13,457 bases of DNA from an uncultured Lachnospiraceae bacterium. GTDB lineage: Bacteria; Bacillota; Clostridia; Lachnospirales; Lachnospiraceae. Location of the stretch: positions 1,705 through 15,161 of the forward strand of contig CARUOB010000045.1 of NCBI GenBank assembly GCA_949076555.1, in the 5' to 3' direction. Both the position numbers and the translations under genes were made by a program. This document shows, one piece after another, positions 6,956-13,457 of this stretch (the stretch's first letter is position 1; each line of letters begins with the position of its first letter). The notes below the pieces were generated by a model. The model saw only the letters and a program-made list of their open reading frames with translations. It ran no database searches and had not been told where the DNA came from.

Positions 6956-6984
6956 TTGTGGGGAGAGGAAAACGGGGGTATAAT
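6956..6984 (+). promoter_or_regulatory. Promoter of the AAA-ATPase gene
   Basis: A perfect -10 box TATAAT is at 6979-6984. A weaker -35 candidate TTGTGG lies at 6956-6961 with a 17-bp spacer. The start codon at 7023 is about 38 bp downstream of the -10. The -10 is convincing; the -35 matches only its TTG core. Confidence 0.55.
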
Positions 6985-7022
6985 AGACATATAGACGGTT
7001 TTTTGAAAGCGGGGTGTGGCCC

Positions 7023-8597
7023 ATGGGAATTTATTTGAATCCGGGAAACAGGAACTTTTGGAAGGCAGTCCGTTCTGAGATTTATGTGGACAAAACAGGA
7101 CTGATTGCGGTGACGAATAAATATGTCAATACATTACAGCAGTACCTTTGTGTCAGCAGGCCGAGACGCTTTGGGAAATCTGTGGCGCTGTACATGCTTG
7201 CGGCCTATTACAGCAGAGGGTGCGACTCCGAAGAACTGTTTCATGGGTTTCAGATTGAAAAGGAGGAGACATTCAGGGAGCATCTGAATCAGTATGATGT
7301 GATCTTTTTGAATATGCAGCAGTTTTTGATCCGGACGAAGATGCAGGAAGTCACGGAATATCTGGAACAGGTTGTTATGGAGGAAATCAGGGAAGAGTAT
7401 GGAGAGTTGCTTTCAGAGCGGATTACGGGACTTGCGGAAGCGCTTGAGAGGATATATGCGCGGACAGGCAGACAGTTTATCTTCCTGATCGACGAGTGGG
7501 ACTGCGTGATGCGGGAGCGGCAGGAGTCGGAGGAAATGCAGAAGCAGTATCTCGACTTTCTGCGGAATCTCTTAAAGGATCAGGAGTATGTTGCGCTCGC
7601 CTATATGACGGGGATTTTGCCGGTAAAGAAGTACGGCATACATTCCGCTCTCAATATGTTCAAAGAGTATTCCATGACAGACCAGTTTGATCTGGAAGCG
7701 TACACGGGATTTACGCAGGAAGAGGTAAAAGAACTATGCGGACGGTATGATATGGACTTTGTGCAGACCGGAAGCTGGTATGACGGCTATCAGTTTCGGC
7801 GGACCGGACATATCTATAATCCGCGCTCGGTTGTGATGGCGATGCAGAATCGTGCCTTCTCCAATTACTGGACGACAACAGAAACCTATGAGGCGCTGAA
7901 AATTTATATGGACATGGATTTTGACGGGCTGCGGACGGATGTTGTGCATATGCTCGGCGGGGGACGGGTAAAGGTGAACACGTACAGTTTCCGGAATGAT
8001 ATGCGAAATCTGGAGAATAGGGACGATGTGCTGACGCTTTTGATTCATCTTGGCTATCTCGGTTATGACTGCGAGAGGGAGGAAGCCTTTATTCCCAACA
8101 AGGAGATTGTCCGGGAGTTTGAGAACGCCATGAGCGTGGGCGGCTGGACAGAAATTATGCGCATTTTAAAGGCGTCGGAAAGGCTGCTTGAGGATACGCT
8201 TCGCGGCGATGAGGAGCGTGTTGCCGAGGGGCTTGACAGGGCGCATACGGAGGCGGCGTCTATTCTTTCTTACAATGACGAAAATTCGTTGAGCTGTGCC
8301 GTCGGGCTTGCGTACTACAGCGCGAGAAAGGATTACAGGATGGTCAGGGAGTTTCCCACCGGACGGGGCTTTGCGGATGTGGTGTTCCTGCCTCTGCCCC
8401 ATATAGACAGACCGGCCCTCGTGGTAGAACTGAAATACGACAAGACCGCGCAGGCGGCCATACAGCAGATCAAAGACCGGCAGTATACGCAGGCGCTAGA
8501 AGGGTATGTGGGGGATATTCTGCTTGTGGGGATCAATTATGACAAGGAAAACAAGGCGCATGCGTGCGCGATCGAGAAAGTGGAGAAGAAAGACTAG
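7023..8597 (+). CDS. AAA-ATPase-like protein with C-terminal PD-(D/E)XK nuclease domain
   Basis: 524-aa protein of the AAA-ATPase_like (PF09820) plus PDDEXK_9/DUF1703 (PF08011) architecture, very common in multiple copies in gut Clostridia and Bacteroidetes; its cellular role is not established. The N-terminus MGIYLNPGNRNFW and YVDKTGLI is diagnostic. The family's P-loop variant RPRRFGKS is at residues 46-53 and Walker B QFIFLIDEWD at 151-160. The C-terminal nuclease core is GRGFADVVF (Asp452) followed by LVVELKYDK (Glu469, Lys471). All expected catalytic residues appear intact. The start is ATG 7023, with a purine-rich AGCGGGGTG just upstream; an in-frame GTG at 7014 is less like the family start. 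It has its own promoter and terminator, so it is a single-gene unit. Roles in mobile-element or phage conflict are speculative. Confidence 0.9.
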   Translation: MGIYLNPGNRNFWKAVRSEIYVDKTGLIAVTNKYVNTLQQYLCVSRPRRFGKSVALYMLAAYYSRGCDSEELFHGFQIEKEETFREHLNQYDVIFLNMQQFLIRTKMQEVTEYLEQVVMEEIREEYGELLSERITGLAEALERIYARTGRQFIFLIDEWDCVMRERQESEEMQKQYLDFLRNLLKDQEYVALAYMTGILPVKKYGIHSALNMFKEYSMTDQFDLEAYTGFTQEEVKELCGRYDMDFVQTGSWYDGYQFRRTGHIYNPRSVVMAMQNRAFSNYWTTTETYEALKIYMDMDFDGLRTDVVHMLGGGRVKVNTYSFRNDMRNLENRDDVLTLLIHLGYLGYDCEREEAFIPNKEIVREFENAMSVGGWTEIMRILKASERLLEDTLRGDEERVAEGLDRAHTEAASILSYNDENSLSCAVGLAYYSARKDYRMVREFPTGRGFADVVFLPLPHIDRPALVVELKYDKTAQAAIQQIKDRQYTQALEGYVGDILLVGINYDKENKAHACAIEKVEKKD

Positions 8598-8617
8598 AAA
8601 TTCATAGTTATATTGCG

Positions 8618-8653
8618 GGGCACTCGTTTGATCAGACAACGGGTGTCCTTTTT
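8618..8653 (+). terminator. Intrinsic terminator after the AAA-ATPase gene
   Basis: GGGCACTCGTT (8618-8628) pairs with AACGGGTGTCC (8638-8648) as an 11-bp stem with two G-U wobbles and a 9-nt loop. TTTTT (8649-8653) follows directly. It lies 20 bp after the stop codon. Confidence 0.85.
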
Positions 8654-8694
8654 CGTGGGAGCATTATGTCAGGTGTTTCGGCGGCGGAGATGGT

Positions 8695-8721
8695 ACGGGA
8701 ATGCCGCTTTCGCATAATCTA
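8695..8721 (+). promoter_or_regulatory. Candidate sporulation promoter (SigK- or SigE-like)
   Basis: CATAATCTA at 8713-8721 fits the SigK -10 consensus CATANNNTA exactly. An AC dinucleotide, the short SigK -35 core, sits 16 nt upstream at 8695-8696. It also partly fits a SigE -10. No sigma-A promoter of comparable quality is visible between the preceding terminator and the start at 8767. The consensus is short, so the match is only suggestive; the spore-type domains of the encoded protein add weight. Confidence 0.4.
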
Positions 8722-8766
8722 TAACATAGGCGAATTTGATGCAAGGCTGTGAAGGAGAAGGGGACT

Positions 8767-10602
8767 ATGGCGATCGGATACTTGACCATGCAGGCGAGAA
8801 CTGCCCACGATGCATTGCCGCTTAGCGGTGTAAAGGTCACGGTTTTGGACGATGAACAGAACCGGATTTACGAGCTGACGACGGACGAAAACGGCGAGAC
8901 GAGAAGAGTGTCGCTTGAAACGATGGACAAAAGCTACTCACAGAACGAGAATTTTACGGGCACGCCCTATGTCTCGTATAATGTGTCCGCACAGGCGGAA
9001 GGATTTGAACCGGTATATGTCTCTGATATTCCGGTGTTCGACGGTGAATCGGCCCGTCTTCCGCTTGTTCTCATCCCGATGCAGGGACAGGAGAGGAACG
9101 GGATGCAGACGGAAATCATGGTGGGTGCGCCTGCGGTATCCATGGAGGGGGAGCGGGAGCCTGCCGGTTTTTTTCAGGGCGGAGAGTCCGGGCAGGTATT
9201 GCGCCAGGTCGTCATTCCCAATCCGATCACGGTACATTTGGGGACGCCGGACGCCTATGCTTCCAACGTGCAGGTGTCATTTCCCGACTATGTGAAAAAT
9301 GTGGCCAGCAGCGAGATCTATCCGACATGGCCCCAGAACGCGCTTCGTGCGAATATCTACGCCATCATCACCTTTGCGCTGAACCGGGTTTACACGGAGT
9401 GGTACCGGGCGAAAGGGTATCCTTTTGATATTACAAACAGTACCGCGTATGATCAGGCTTTCATTTACGGCAGGCCCATCTACGATTCCATAAGCAGGAT
9501 CGTAGACGAGATTTTCAATGAGTATGTCCGCAGACAGGGGCAGCAGGCGCCCTATTTCACATCCTTTTGCAACGGCACGACGACGACCTGCAGAGGATTG
9601 TCCCAGTGGGGCACGGTGACGCTGGCAGATCAGGGCTACACGCCGATCCGGATTCTGCGGTACTATTATCCGAATGACGTGGAGATCGCAGCGACGAATG
9701 TGATAACGAATATGCTGTCTTCCTATTCGGGGACGCCTCTCAGGGTGGGGAGCACAGGACTGGATGTGCAGACGATCCAGACCTGGTTGAAACGGATCAG
9801 GCAGAATTACCCGGCCATACCGGCGATCACCGACCCGGTGGGAACTTTTGGGGACAGCACCCGGGCGGCGGTGGTGAAATTTCAAAGCATTTTCGGGCTG
9901 ACGCCTGACGGGATTGTGGGAAAATCCACCTGGTATAAGCTGTCCAGTCTGTACACGGCGGTCACAAGGCTGGCGGAGCTGAACAGCGAGGGAACCAATC
10001 TGGGAATCGGGACCGTGCCGCCGTCTTCTGTGCTCAGACAGGGGGCGAGAGGGCAGGACGTGATCACGCTGCAATATCTGCTGGATGTCATTTCCGAGTA
10101 CTACCCCGATATTCCGGCTGTGGCGCAGGACGGTATATTCGGTGCGGGGACGAGGCAGGCGGTCATAGCTTTCCAGAGAAGGATGGGACTGGCGGCGGAC
10201 GGCATTGTGGGGCCTGCCACGTGGAACGCGCTGTACCGGACTTATCAGGGAATCGGACAGAATGTGCCTGCGCCGGACCCGGGGCCGGACACCGGGGGCA
10301 GTTCCTTTGCCTACACTGTGCGGGCGGGAGATACGCTCTGGCTTCTGGCAAATCGTTTCGGCACGTCGGTTGACGCCATCAAGCGGCTGAACGGACTGAC
10401 AAGCGACAATCTGCAGGTCGGGCAGGTGCTGCGGATTCCGGCACAGCAGTCTTCGTCATACTTTGATTATACCGTGCGCTCGGGGGATACGCTCTGGCTT
10501 TTGGCAAACCGGTTCGGTACCACGGTCGACGCGATCAGGCGGCTGAATGGACTGACAAACGACAATCTGCAGATCGGGCAAGTGCTGCGGATTCCCACAT
10601 GA
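8767..10602 (+). CDS. SpoIID-like / peptidoglycan-binding / LysM multidomain protein, probably spore envelope
   Basis: 611-aa cell-wall-binding protein. An N-terminal beta-rich, carboxypeptidase-regulatory-like domain (residues 1-105, VKVTVLDDEQNRIYELTTDE) is followed by a linker. A SpoIID-like domain spans about 180-310 (ALRANIYAIITFALNRVY; GLSQWGTVTLADQGY; IRILRYYY). Two PF01471-type peptidoglycan-binding domains cover 325-395 and 422-492 (DGIVGKSTW, DGIVGPATW), and after a Pro/Gly linker two LysM modules cover 515-558 and 566-609. There is no signal peptide or membrane segment, as in several LysM spore-coat proteins made in the mother cell. The SpoIID position normally occupied by the catalytic Glu (EALKAQ) reads NALRAN here, so lytic transglycosylase activity is doubtful. 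The start ATG follows AGGAG at 8753-8757; a GTG at 8749 is less likely. It is a single-gene unit between two terminators. Confidence 0.88.
   Translation: MAIGYLTMQARTAHDALPLSGVKVTVLDDEQNRIYELTTDENGETRRVSLETMDKSYSQNENFTGTPYVSYNVSAQAEGFEPVYVSDIPVFDGESARLPLVLIPMQGQERNGMQTEIMVGAPAVSMEGEREPAGFFQGGESGQVLRQVVIPNPITVHLGTPDAYASNVQVSFPDYVKNVASSEIYPTWPQNALRANIYAIITFALNRVYTEWYRAKGYPFDITNSTAYDQAFIYGRPIYDSISRIVDEIFNEYVRRQGQQAPYFTSFCNGTTTTCRGLSQWGTVTLADQGYTPIRILRYYYPNDVEIAATNVITNMLSSYSGTPLRVGSTGLDVQTIQTWLKRIRQNYPAIPAITDPVGTFGDSTRAAVVKFQSIFGLTPDGIVGKSTWYKLSSLYTAVTRLAELNSEGTNLGIGTVPPSSVLRQGARGQDVITLQYLLDVISEYYPDIPAVAQDGIFGAGTRQAVIAFQRRMGLAADGIVGPATWNALYRTYQGIGQNVPAPDPGPDTGGSSFAYTVRAGDTLWLLANRFGTSVDAIKRLNGLTSDNLQVGQVLRIPAQQSSSYFDYTVRSGDTLWLLANRFGTTVDAIRRLNGLTNDNLQIGQVLRIPT
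10309..10596 (+). repeat. Tandem LysM modules (direct repeat in the coding sequence)
   Basis: Two LysM modules, encoded at 10309-10440 and 10462-10596, are almost identical in protein sequence: YTVRAGDTLWLLANRFGT versus YTVRSGDTLWLLANRFGT, and DNLQVGQVLRIP versus DNLQIGQVLRIP. The DNA also shares long runs, for example GATACGCTCTGGCTT. This points to a fairly recent internal duplication that increased glycan-binding valency. Confidence 0.85.
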
Positions 10603-10610
10603 GAAAGAAA

Positions 10611-10645
10611 AAGACATCCGTAAAGGCGGGTGTCTTCTGTTGTTA
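10611..10645 (+). terminator. Intrinsic terminator after the SpoIID/LysM gene
   Basis: AAGACATCCG (10611-10620) pairs with CGGGTGTCTT (10627-10636): ten base pairs including one G-U, with a 6-nt loop. It is followed by a moderately T-rich CTGTTGTT. It begins 8 bp after the stop codon. Confidence 0.75.
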
Positions 10646-10654
10646 ATCCGAAGA

Positions 10655-10682
10655 TTGCCTTTTGGGATAAGCGTGCTATACT
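10655..10682 (+). promoter_or_regulatory. Promoter of the trk operon
   Basis: TTGCCT (10655-10660) and TATACT (10677-10682) are separated by 16 bp, a reasonable sigma-A promoter. It lies between the preceding terminator and the trkA start at 10722. Confidence 0.6.
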
Positions 10683-10721
10683 GTAATAAGAGTATTTTTA
10701 CGATGACGGAGGGAACTATCA

Positions 10722-12080
10722 GTGAAGATTATAATAGCGGGGGACGGAAAAGTAGGCTCTACGCTGACTAGACAGCTAGTCGCGGAAGGACACGACATTA
10801 CCCTAATCGACGCGAAAGCGGAGGTTCTGGAGGTGAGCGAGGAACGCTATGATATAATGGCGGTGCAGGGAAACTGCGCGTCCATGGCGACACTTTCCAA
10901 GGCGGGCGTAGAGGAGGCCGAGCTTCTGATCGTTATGACGGGAGCGGATGAGGTTAACCTGCTCTGCTGTACGATTGCGCACGGCATGAATCCCAATCTT
11001 CATACGATAGCCAGAATACGTAATCCGGAATACAAGGATCAGATTTATCAGATGCGGCATTTGTTTGGATTGTCCATGGTGGTCAATCCGGAGAGACAGG
11101 CTGCCATTGAGATGGAGCGTCTGATCAAGTATCCCGGATTTTTAAAGAGAGACACCTTTGCCAAGGGCAGAGTGGAGCTTGTGGAATTAAAGATCGGGGA
11201 GGACTCAAAACTTTGCGATGTGGGACTTTTCGATTTGTCCAACGTGGTCAAATGCAAGATTTTGGTCTGTGCCGTTTTGCGGGACAGCAAGGCGGTCATT
11301 CCCGACGGTAATTTTGTGCTGCGGGCCGGGGACCGGATTTTCGTGACGGCCTCCACGAGAGAATTGACCATATTCCTCAAAAATATGGGAATTATCACCC
11401 ACAAAGCAAAAAGGGTGCTTTTGTGCGGCGGCGGGCGGCTCAGCTACTATCTGGCGCAGCTTCTCAATCAGGACGGCATCATGGTGGAGATTATTGAGCA
11501 GAACTATGACAGGTGCCTGTCTTTGGCCAACCAGCTTCCCGATGTGACGGTGGTGTGCGGCGATGCCAGCAATGAGTTCCTTCTGGAGCGGGAGCGGATC
11601 GGGGAATGTGATGCGCTTGTCACATTGACCGGAGTGGACGAAATGAACCTGTTTATCTCCCTGATCGGCAGCAATACAGAGGTGCCCCAGATCATCACCA
11701 AACTCGGCAGACTGTCCAACAACCGGATTCTGGATAAGCTGCCTGTGGGAAGCACCATCAGCCCGAAGGAACTTTGCTGCAATGACATTGTGCGGTATGT
11801 GCGGGCGATCCGCAACCAGACGGGAGCGGCTCAGGCGGTCAATGTGATCGCGGACGGGCAGGCGGAGGCCATAGAGTTTATTGTGGATGACAGTACGAGA
11901 CATTGCGGGGAACCTTTGAAGAAATTAAAGCTGAAGAAGAATATCCGTGTGGCGGGTATTAACAGGCACAACAGCTTTGAGATACCAAACGGCGACTCCT
12001 CTTATCAACGGGGGGATGCCGTGATTATCGTGACTGGCAGGGACGAAGTGATCTACCAGCTCAATGATATTTTTGCATAA
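10722..12080 (+). CDS. trkA: Trk system potassium uptake regulator TrkA
   Basis: Peripheral cytoplasmic subunit that gates the TrkH potassium channel by binding nucleotides. It is 452 aa, the full length of tandem TrkA proteins with two RCK_N/RCK_C pairs. The first Rossmann fold has GDGKVG at residues 7-12 and Asp30 at the end of strand beta-2, the usual NAD(H) ribose contact. RCK_C follows at about 145-222 (VELVELKIGE; AGDRIFVTAS). The second Rossmann fold starts at 231 with GGGRLS (236-241), lacking the last Gly of GxGxxG, with Glu259 at the beta-2 end; RCK_C follows at about 370-452. The GTG start is supported by GGAGGG at 10708-10713 (8-nt gap) and by the immediate MKIIIAGDG fold start. 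trkH begins 41 bp downstream, so the two form an operon. Confidence 0.95.
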   Translation: MKIIIAGDGKVGSTLTRQLVAEGHDITLIDAKAEVLEVSEERYDIMAVQGNCASMATLSKAGVEEAELLIVMTGADEVNLLCCTIAHGMNPNLHTIARIRNPEYKDQIYQMRHLFGLSMVVNPERQAAIEMERLIKYPGFLKRDTFAKGRVELVELKIGEDSKLCDVGLFDLSNVVKCKILVCAVLRDSKAVIPDGNFVLRAGDRIFVTASTRELTIFLKNMGIITHKAKRVLLCGGGRLSYYLAQLLNQDGIMVEIIEQNYDRCLSLANQLPDVTVVCGDASNEFLLERERIGECDALVTLTGVDEMNLFISLIGSNTEVPQIITKLGRLSNNRILDKLPVGSTISPKELCCNDIVRYVRAIRNQTGAAQAVNVIADGQAEAIEFIVDDSTRHCGEPLKKLKLKKNIRVAGINRHNSFEIPNGDSSYQRGDAVIIVTGRDEVIYQLNDIFA

Positions 12081-12121
12081 AACGGATATTCTCCGTAACG
12101 ATTGGAATTGTGGTGAGTCGT

Positions 12122-13457
12122 ATGAATTATCGAATGATGGGAAAATTTATCAGCCGGATTCTTATAGTGGAAGCGATATTTATGGTTCCGGCGCTGCTGA
12201 TCAGTGTTTTTCATAAGGAGTCAAACGCGGTGTCCGGTTTTTTGACCAGCATAGTCATTACAATGGCGACGGCTCTGTTTCTGTATTTGCTTTGCAGAAA
12301 GGCAAAAAAGGGTTTTTATGCGAGAGAGGGTCTTGTATGTGTGGGCGCGAGCTGGATTGTGATGAGTCTTTTGGGCTGTCTGCCTTTCTATTTTTCGAGG
12401 GAGATTCCGCATTTTGTGGATGCGCTTTTTGAGACGGTTTCCGGGTTTACCACGACCGGGGCGTCCATCTTAGCGGAGGTGGAGCCGTTGTCCATGGGAA
12501 ATCTCTACTGGCGCAGTTTTACGCACTGGCTGGGCGGCATGGGTGTGCTTGTGTTCGTGTTAGCCATTGGCAGGGGACGGGAGAAGAGCGACGGTTATAC
12601 CATGCATCTTTTGCGGGCGGAAAGCCCCGGACCCAAGGTGGAAAAACTGGTGCCGAAGATGAAGGATACGGCGAAAATCCTGTATTTCATCTATGTCTTT
12701 TTGACGATTCTCAACGTGTTTTTTCTGCTGCTTGGAAAGATGCCCCTGTTTGATGCGGTCTGTACCGCGTTCGGGACGGCGGGCACAGGCGGTTTCGGCA
12801 TCAAGAACGACAGCATAGCCGGGTACAGCCCGTATCTGCAAAATGTCTGCACCGTGTTTATGATGTTGTTTGGCGTGAACTTTAGCTGTTACTATCTGCT
12901 GGCGATCCGTCAGGTAAAAAATGTGTTTAAGGACGAGGAACTGCGGTTTTATCTGGGGACGGCGCTTGTCAGCATTCTGTTGATTGCCTGGAATGTGCGG
13001 GGATTTTACGCGACGGTTGAGGAAGCGTTCCGGCATGCCGCCTTTCAGGTGGCGAGCATTATGACGACCACGGGTTTTGCCACCACGGATTTTGATCTGT
13101 GGCCAAGCTTTTCCAAAGCGATCCTGCTGGGGCTTATGATCGTGGGCGCCTGTGCGGGAAGTACGGGCGGTGGGTTTAAGTGCGGACGCACACTTCTTCT
13201 GATCAAGAGCCTGCGGCGCAATGTGCGGCAGATTCTTCACCCGCAAAAGGTGCAGGTGGTGCGTGTGAACGGCCAGATGGTGACCGAGAGGGTGCTTGAC
13301 AATACAAACGCGTACTTGGCGGCTTACGCCTTTATTATCGTATTCAGCTTTATCGTGATTTCCATAGACGGCTTTTCACCGATGACGAATTTTGTCATAC
13401 GTTATACTAAAAAGACTAAAAGGAGTTTTGTCATGAACAACCAATATTCAAATTCAT
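12122..13457 (+). CDS. trkH: Trk potassium channel subunit TrkH, 3' part replaced (interrupted)
   Basis: Membrane channel subunit that works with TrkA. The protein has the repeated pore-loop plan of TrkH: filter loops SGFTTTGAS (P1), FGTAGTGGFG (P2) and SIMTTTGFAT (P3), with many hydrophobic segments between, and GSTGGGFKCGR after P3. Homology runs to FSPMTNF (codon 13391-13393, residue 424). The family then expects the fourth loop with NNIGPG and about 50-60 more residues. Instead the frame reads VIRYTKKTKRSFVMNNQ, which is unlike TrkH, and stays open to the window end. So P4 is missing and the product is probably non-functional unless the rest is restored. The start ATG 12122 has only a weak GGTGAG nearby; an in-frame GTG is at 12113. 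It is co-transcribed with trkA. Confidence 0.85.
   Translation, partial: MNYRMMGKFISRILIVEAIFMVPALLISVFHKESNAVSGFLTSIVITMATALFLYLLCRKAKKGFYAREGLVCVGASWIVMSLLGCLPFYFSREIPHFVDALFETVSGFTTTGASILAEVEPLSMGNLYWRSFTHWLGGMGVLVFVLAIGRGREKSDGYTMHLLRAESPGPKVEKLVPKMKDTAKILYFIYVFLTILNVFFLLLGKMPLFDAVCTAFGTAGTGGFGIKNDSIAGYSPYLQNVCTVFMMLFGVNFSCYYLLAIRQVKNVFKDEELRFYLGTALVSILLIAWNVRGFYATVEEAFRHAAFQVASIMTTTGFATTDFDLWPSFSKAILLGLMIVGACAGSTGGGFKCGRTLLLIKSLRRNVRQILHPQKVQVVRVNGQMVTERVLDNTNAYLAAYAFIIVFSFIVISIDGFSPMTNFVIRYTKKTKRSFVMNNQYSNS
13394..13457 (+). mobile_element. Putative left end of an inserted element in trkH
   Basis: Sequence after 13393 no longer encodes TrkH. It is AT-rich compared with the trkH coding region, contains a fresh ribosome binding site AGGAG (13421-13425), and has an ATG at 13433. 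TTTTGTCAT occurs twice, at 13390-13398 and 13426-13434. The short distance from junction to start codon would suit a small insertion sequence. Only 64 bp are visible, so type and extent cannot be stated; a chimeric assembly edge is the alternative. Confidence 0.4.
13433..13457 (+). CDS. Start of an unidentified gene (truncated by window end)
   Basis: ATG at 13433 with AGGAG 7 nt upstream begins MNNQYSNS and runs off the window. It is in frame with the broken trkH. Eight residues are too few for any family call; a transposase is a guess from context only. Confidence 0.35.

Noticed and set aside
9277..10074. 265-aa minus-strand open frame
   Set aside because: Its translation is low-complexity, rich in Arg, Pro and His, and lies entirely opposite the SpoIID-like and peptidoglycan-binding coding sequence. 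It is a shadow of GC-rich codons.
12560..13246. 228-aa minus-strand open frame
   Set aside because: It lies opposite clear TrkH pore loops and has no domain signature of its own.
1..13457. CRISPR array, tRNA or rRNA genes
   Set aside because: No regularly spaced direct repeats and no cloverleaf or ribosomal RNA sequence were seen on either strand by eye.

Overview
The window looks like the chromosome of a Gram-positive gut anaerobe of the Clostridia, most likely Lachnospiraceae (Roseburia, Blautia and relatives). Supporting signs are strong AGGAGG-type ribosome binding sites, a cellobiose 2-epimerase and GH130 pair like those in Roseburia and Ruminococcus mannan loci, a SpoIID/LysM protein behind a sporulation-type promoter, and AAA-ATPase/PD-(D/E)XK and Rpn-type nuclease genes that are common in this family. 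The organism call is an inference from gene content.

Region 1 (1-5282, plus strand) is the 3' part of a beta-mannan/manno-oligosaccharide utilisation operon. It holds the end of one sugar ABC permease, a second complete permease, a cellobiose/mannobiose 2-epimerase, a GH130 mannosylglucose phosphorylase (subfamily 1 type) and a second GH130 manno-oligosaccharide phosphorylase (subfamily 2 type). Together they import beta-1,4-manno-oligosaccharides, epimerise the reducing-end mannose to glucose, and cleave by phosphorolysis to mannose-1-phosphate. The substrate-binding protein and any upstream mannanases would lie left of the window. A roughly 150-bp element with long inverted ends sits between the epimerase and the first GH130 gene.

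Region 2 (about 5367-8653) looks accessory. A 107-bp hairpin MITE-like element is followed by a segment rich in inverted repeats (possibly a structured RNA), an AT-rich minus-strand Rpn/PD-(D/E)XK gene with a near-consensus promoter, and a second tiny palindrome sharing the same GGGGCTGTCGC ends in inverted orientation. An AAA-ATPase/PD-(D/E)XK gene with its own promoter and terminator comes next.

Region 3 (8695-10645) is a single transcription unit. It encodes a 611-aa protein without a signal peptide: beta-rich N-terminal domain, SpoIID-like domain apparently lacking the catalytic Glu, two peptidoglycan-binding domains and two LysM modules. A SigK/SigE-like promoter suggests a spore-envelope protein.

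Region 4 (10655-13457) is the Trk potassium uptake operon: trkA, then trkH. The trkH homology stops abruptly just before the fourth pore-loop filter motif. It is replaced by unrelated sequence with a new ribosome binding site and ATG, as if a mobile element begins about 65 bp before the window ends.
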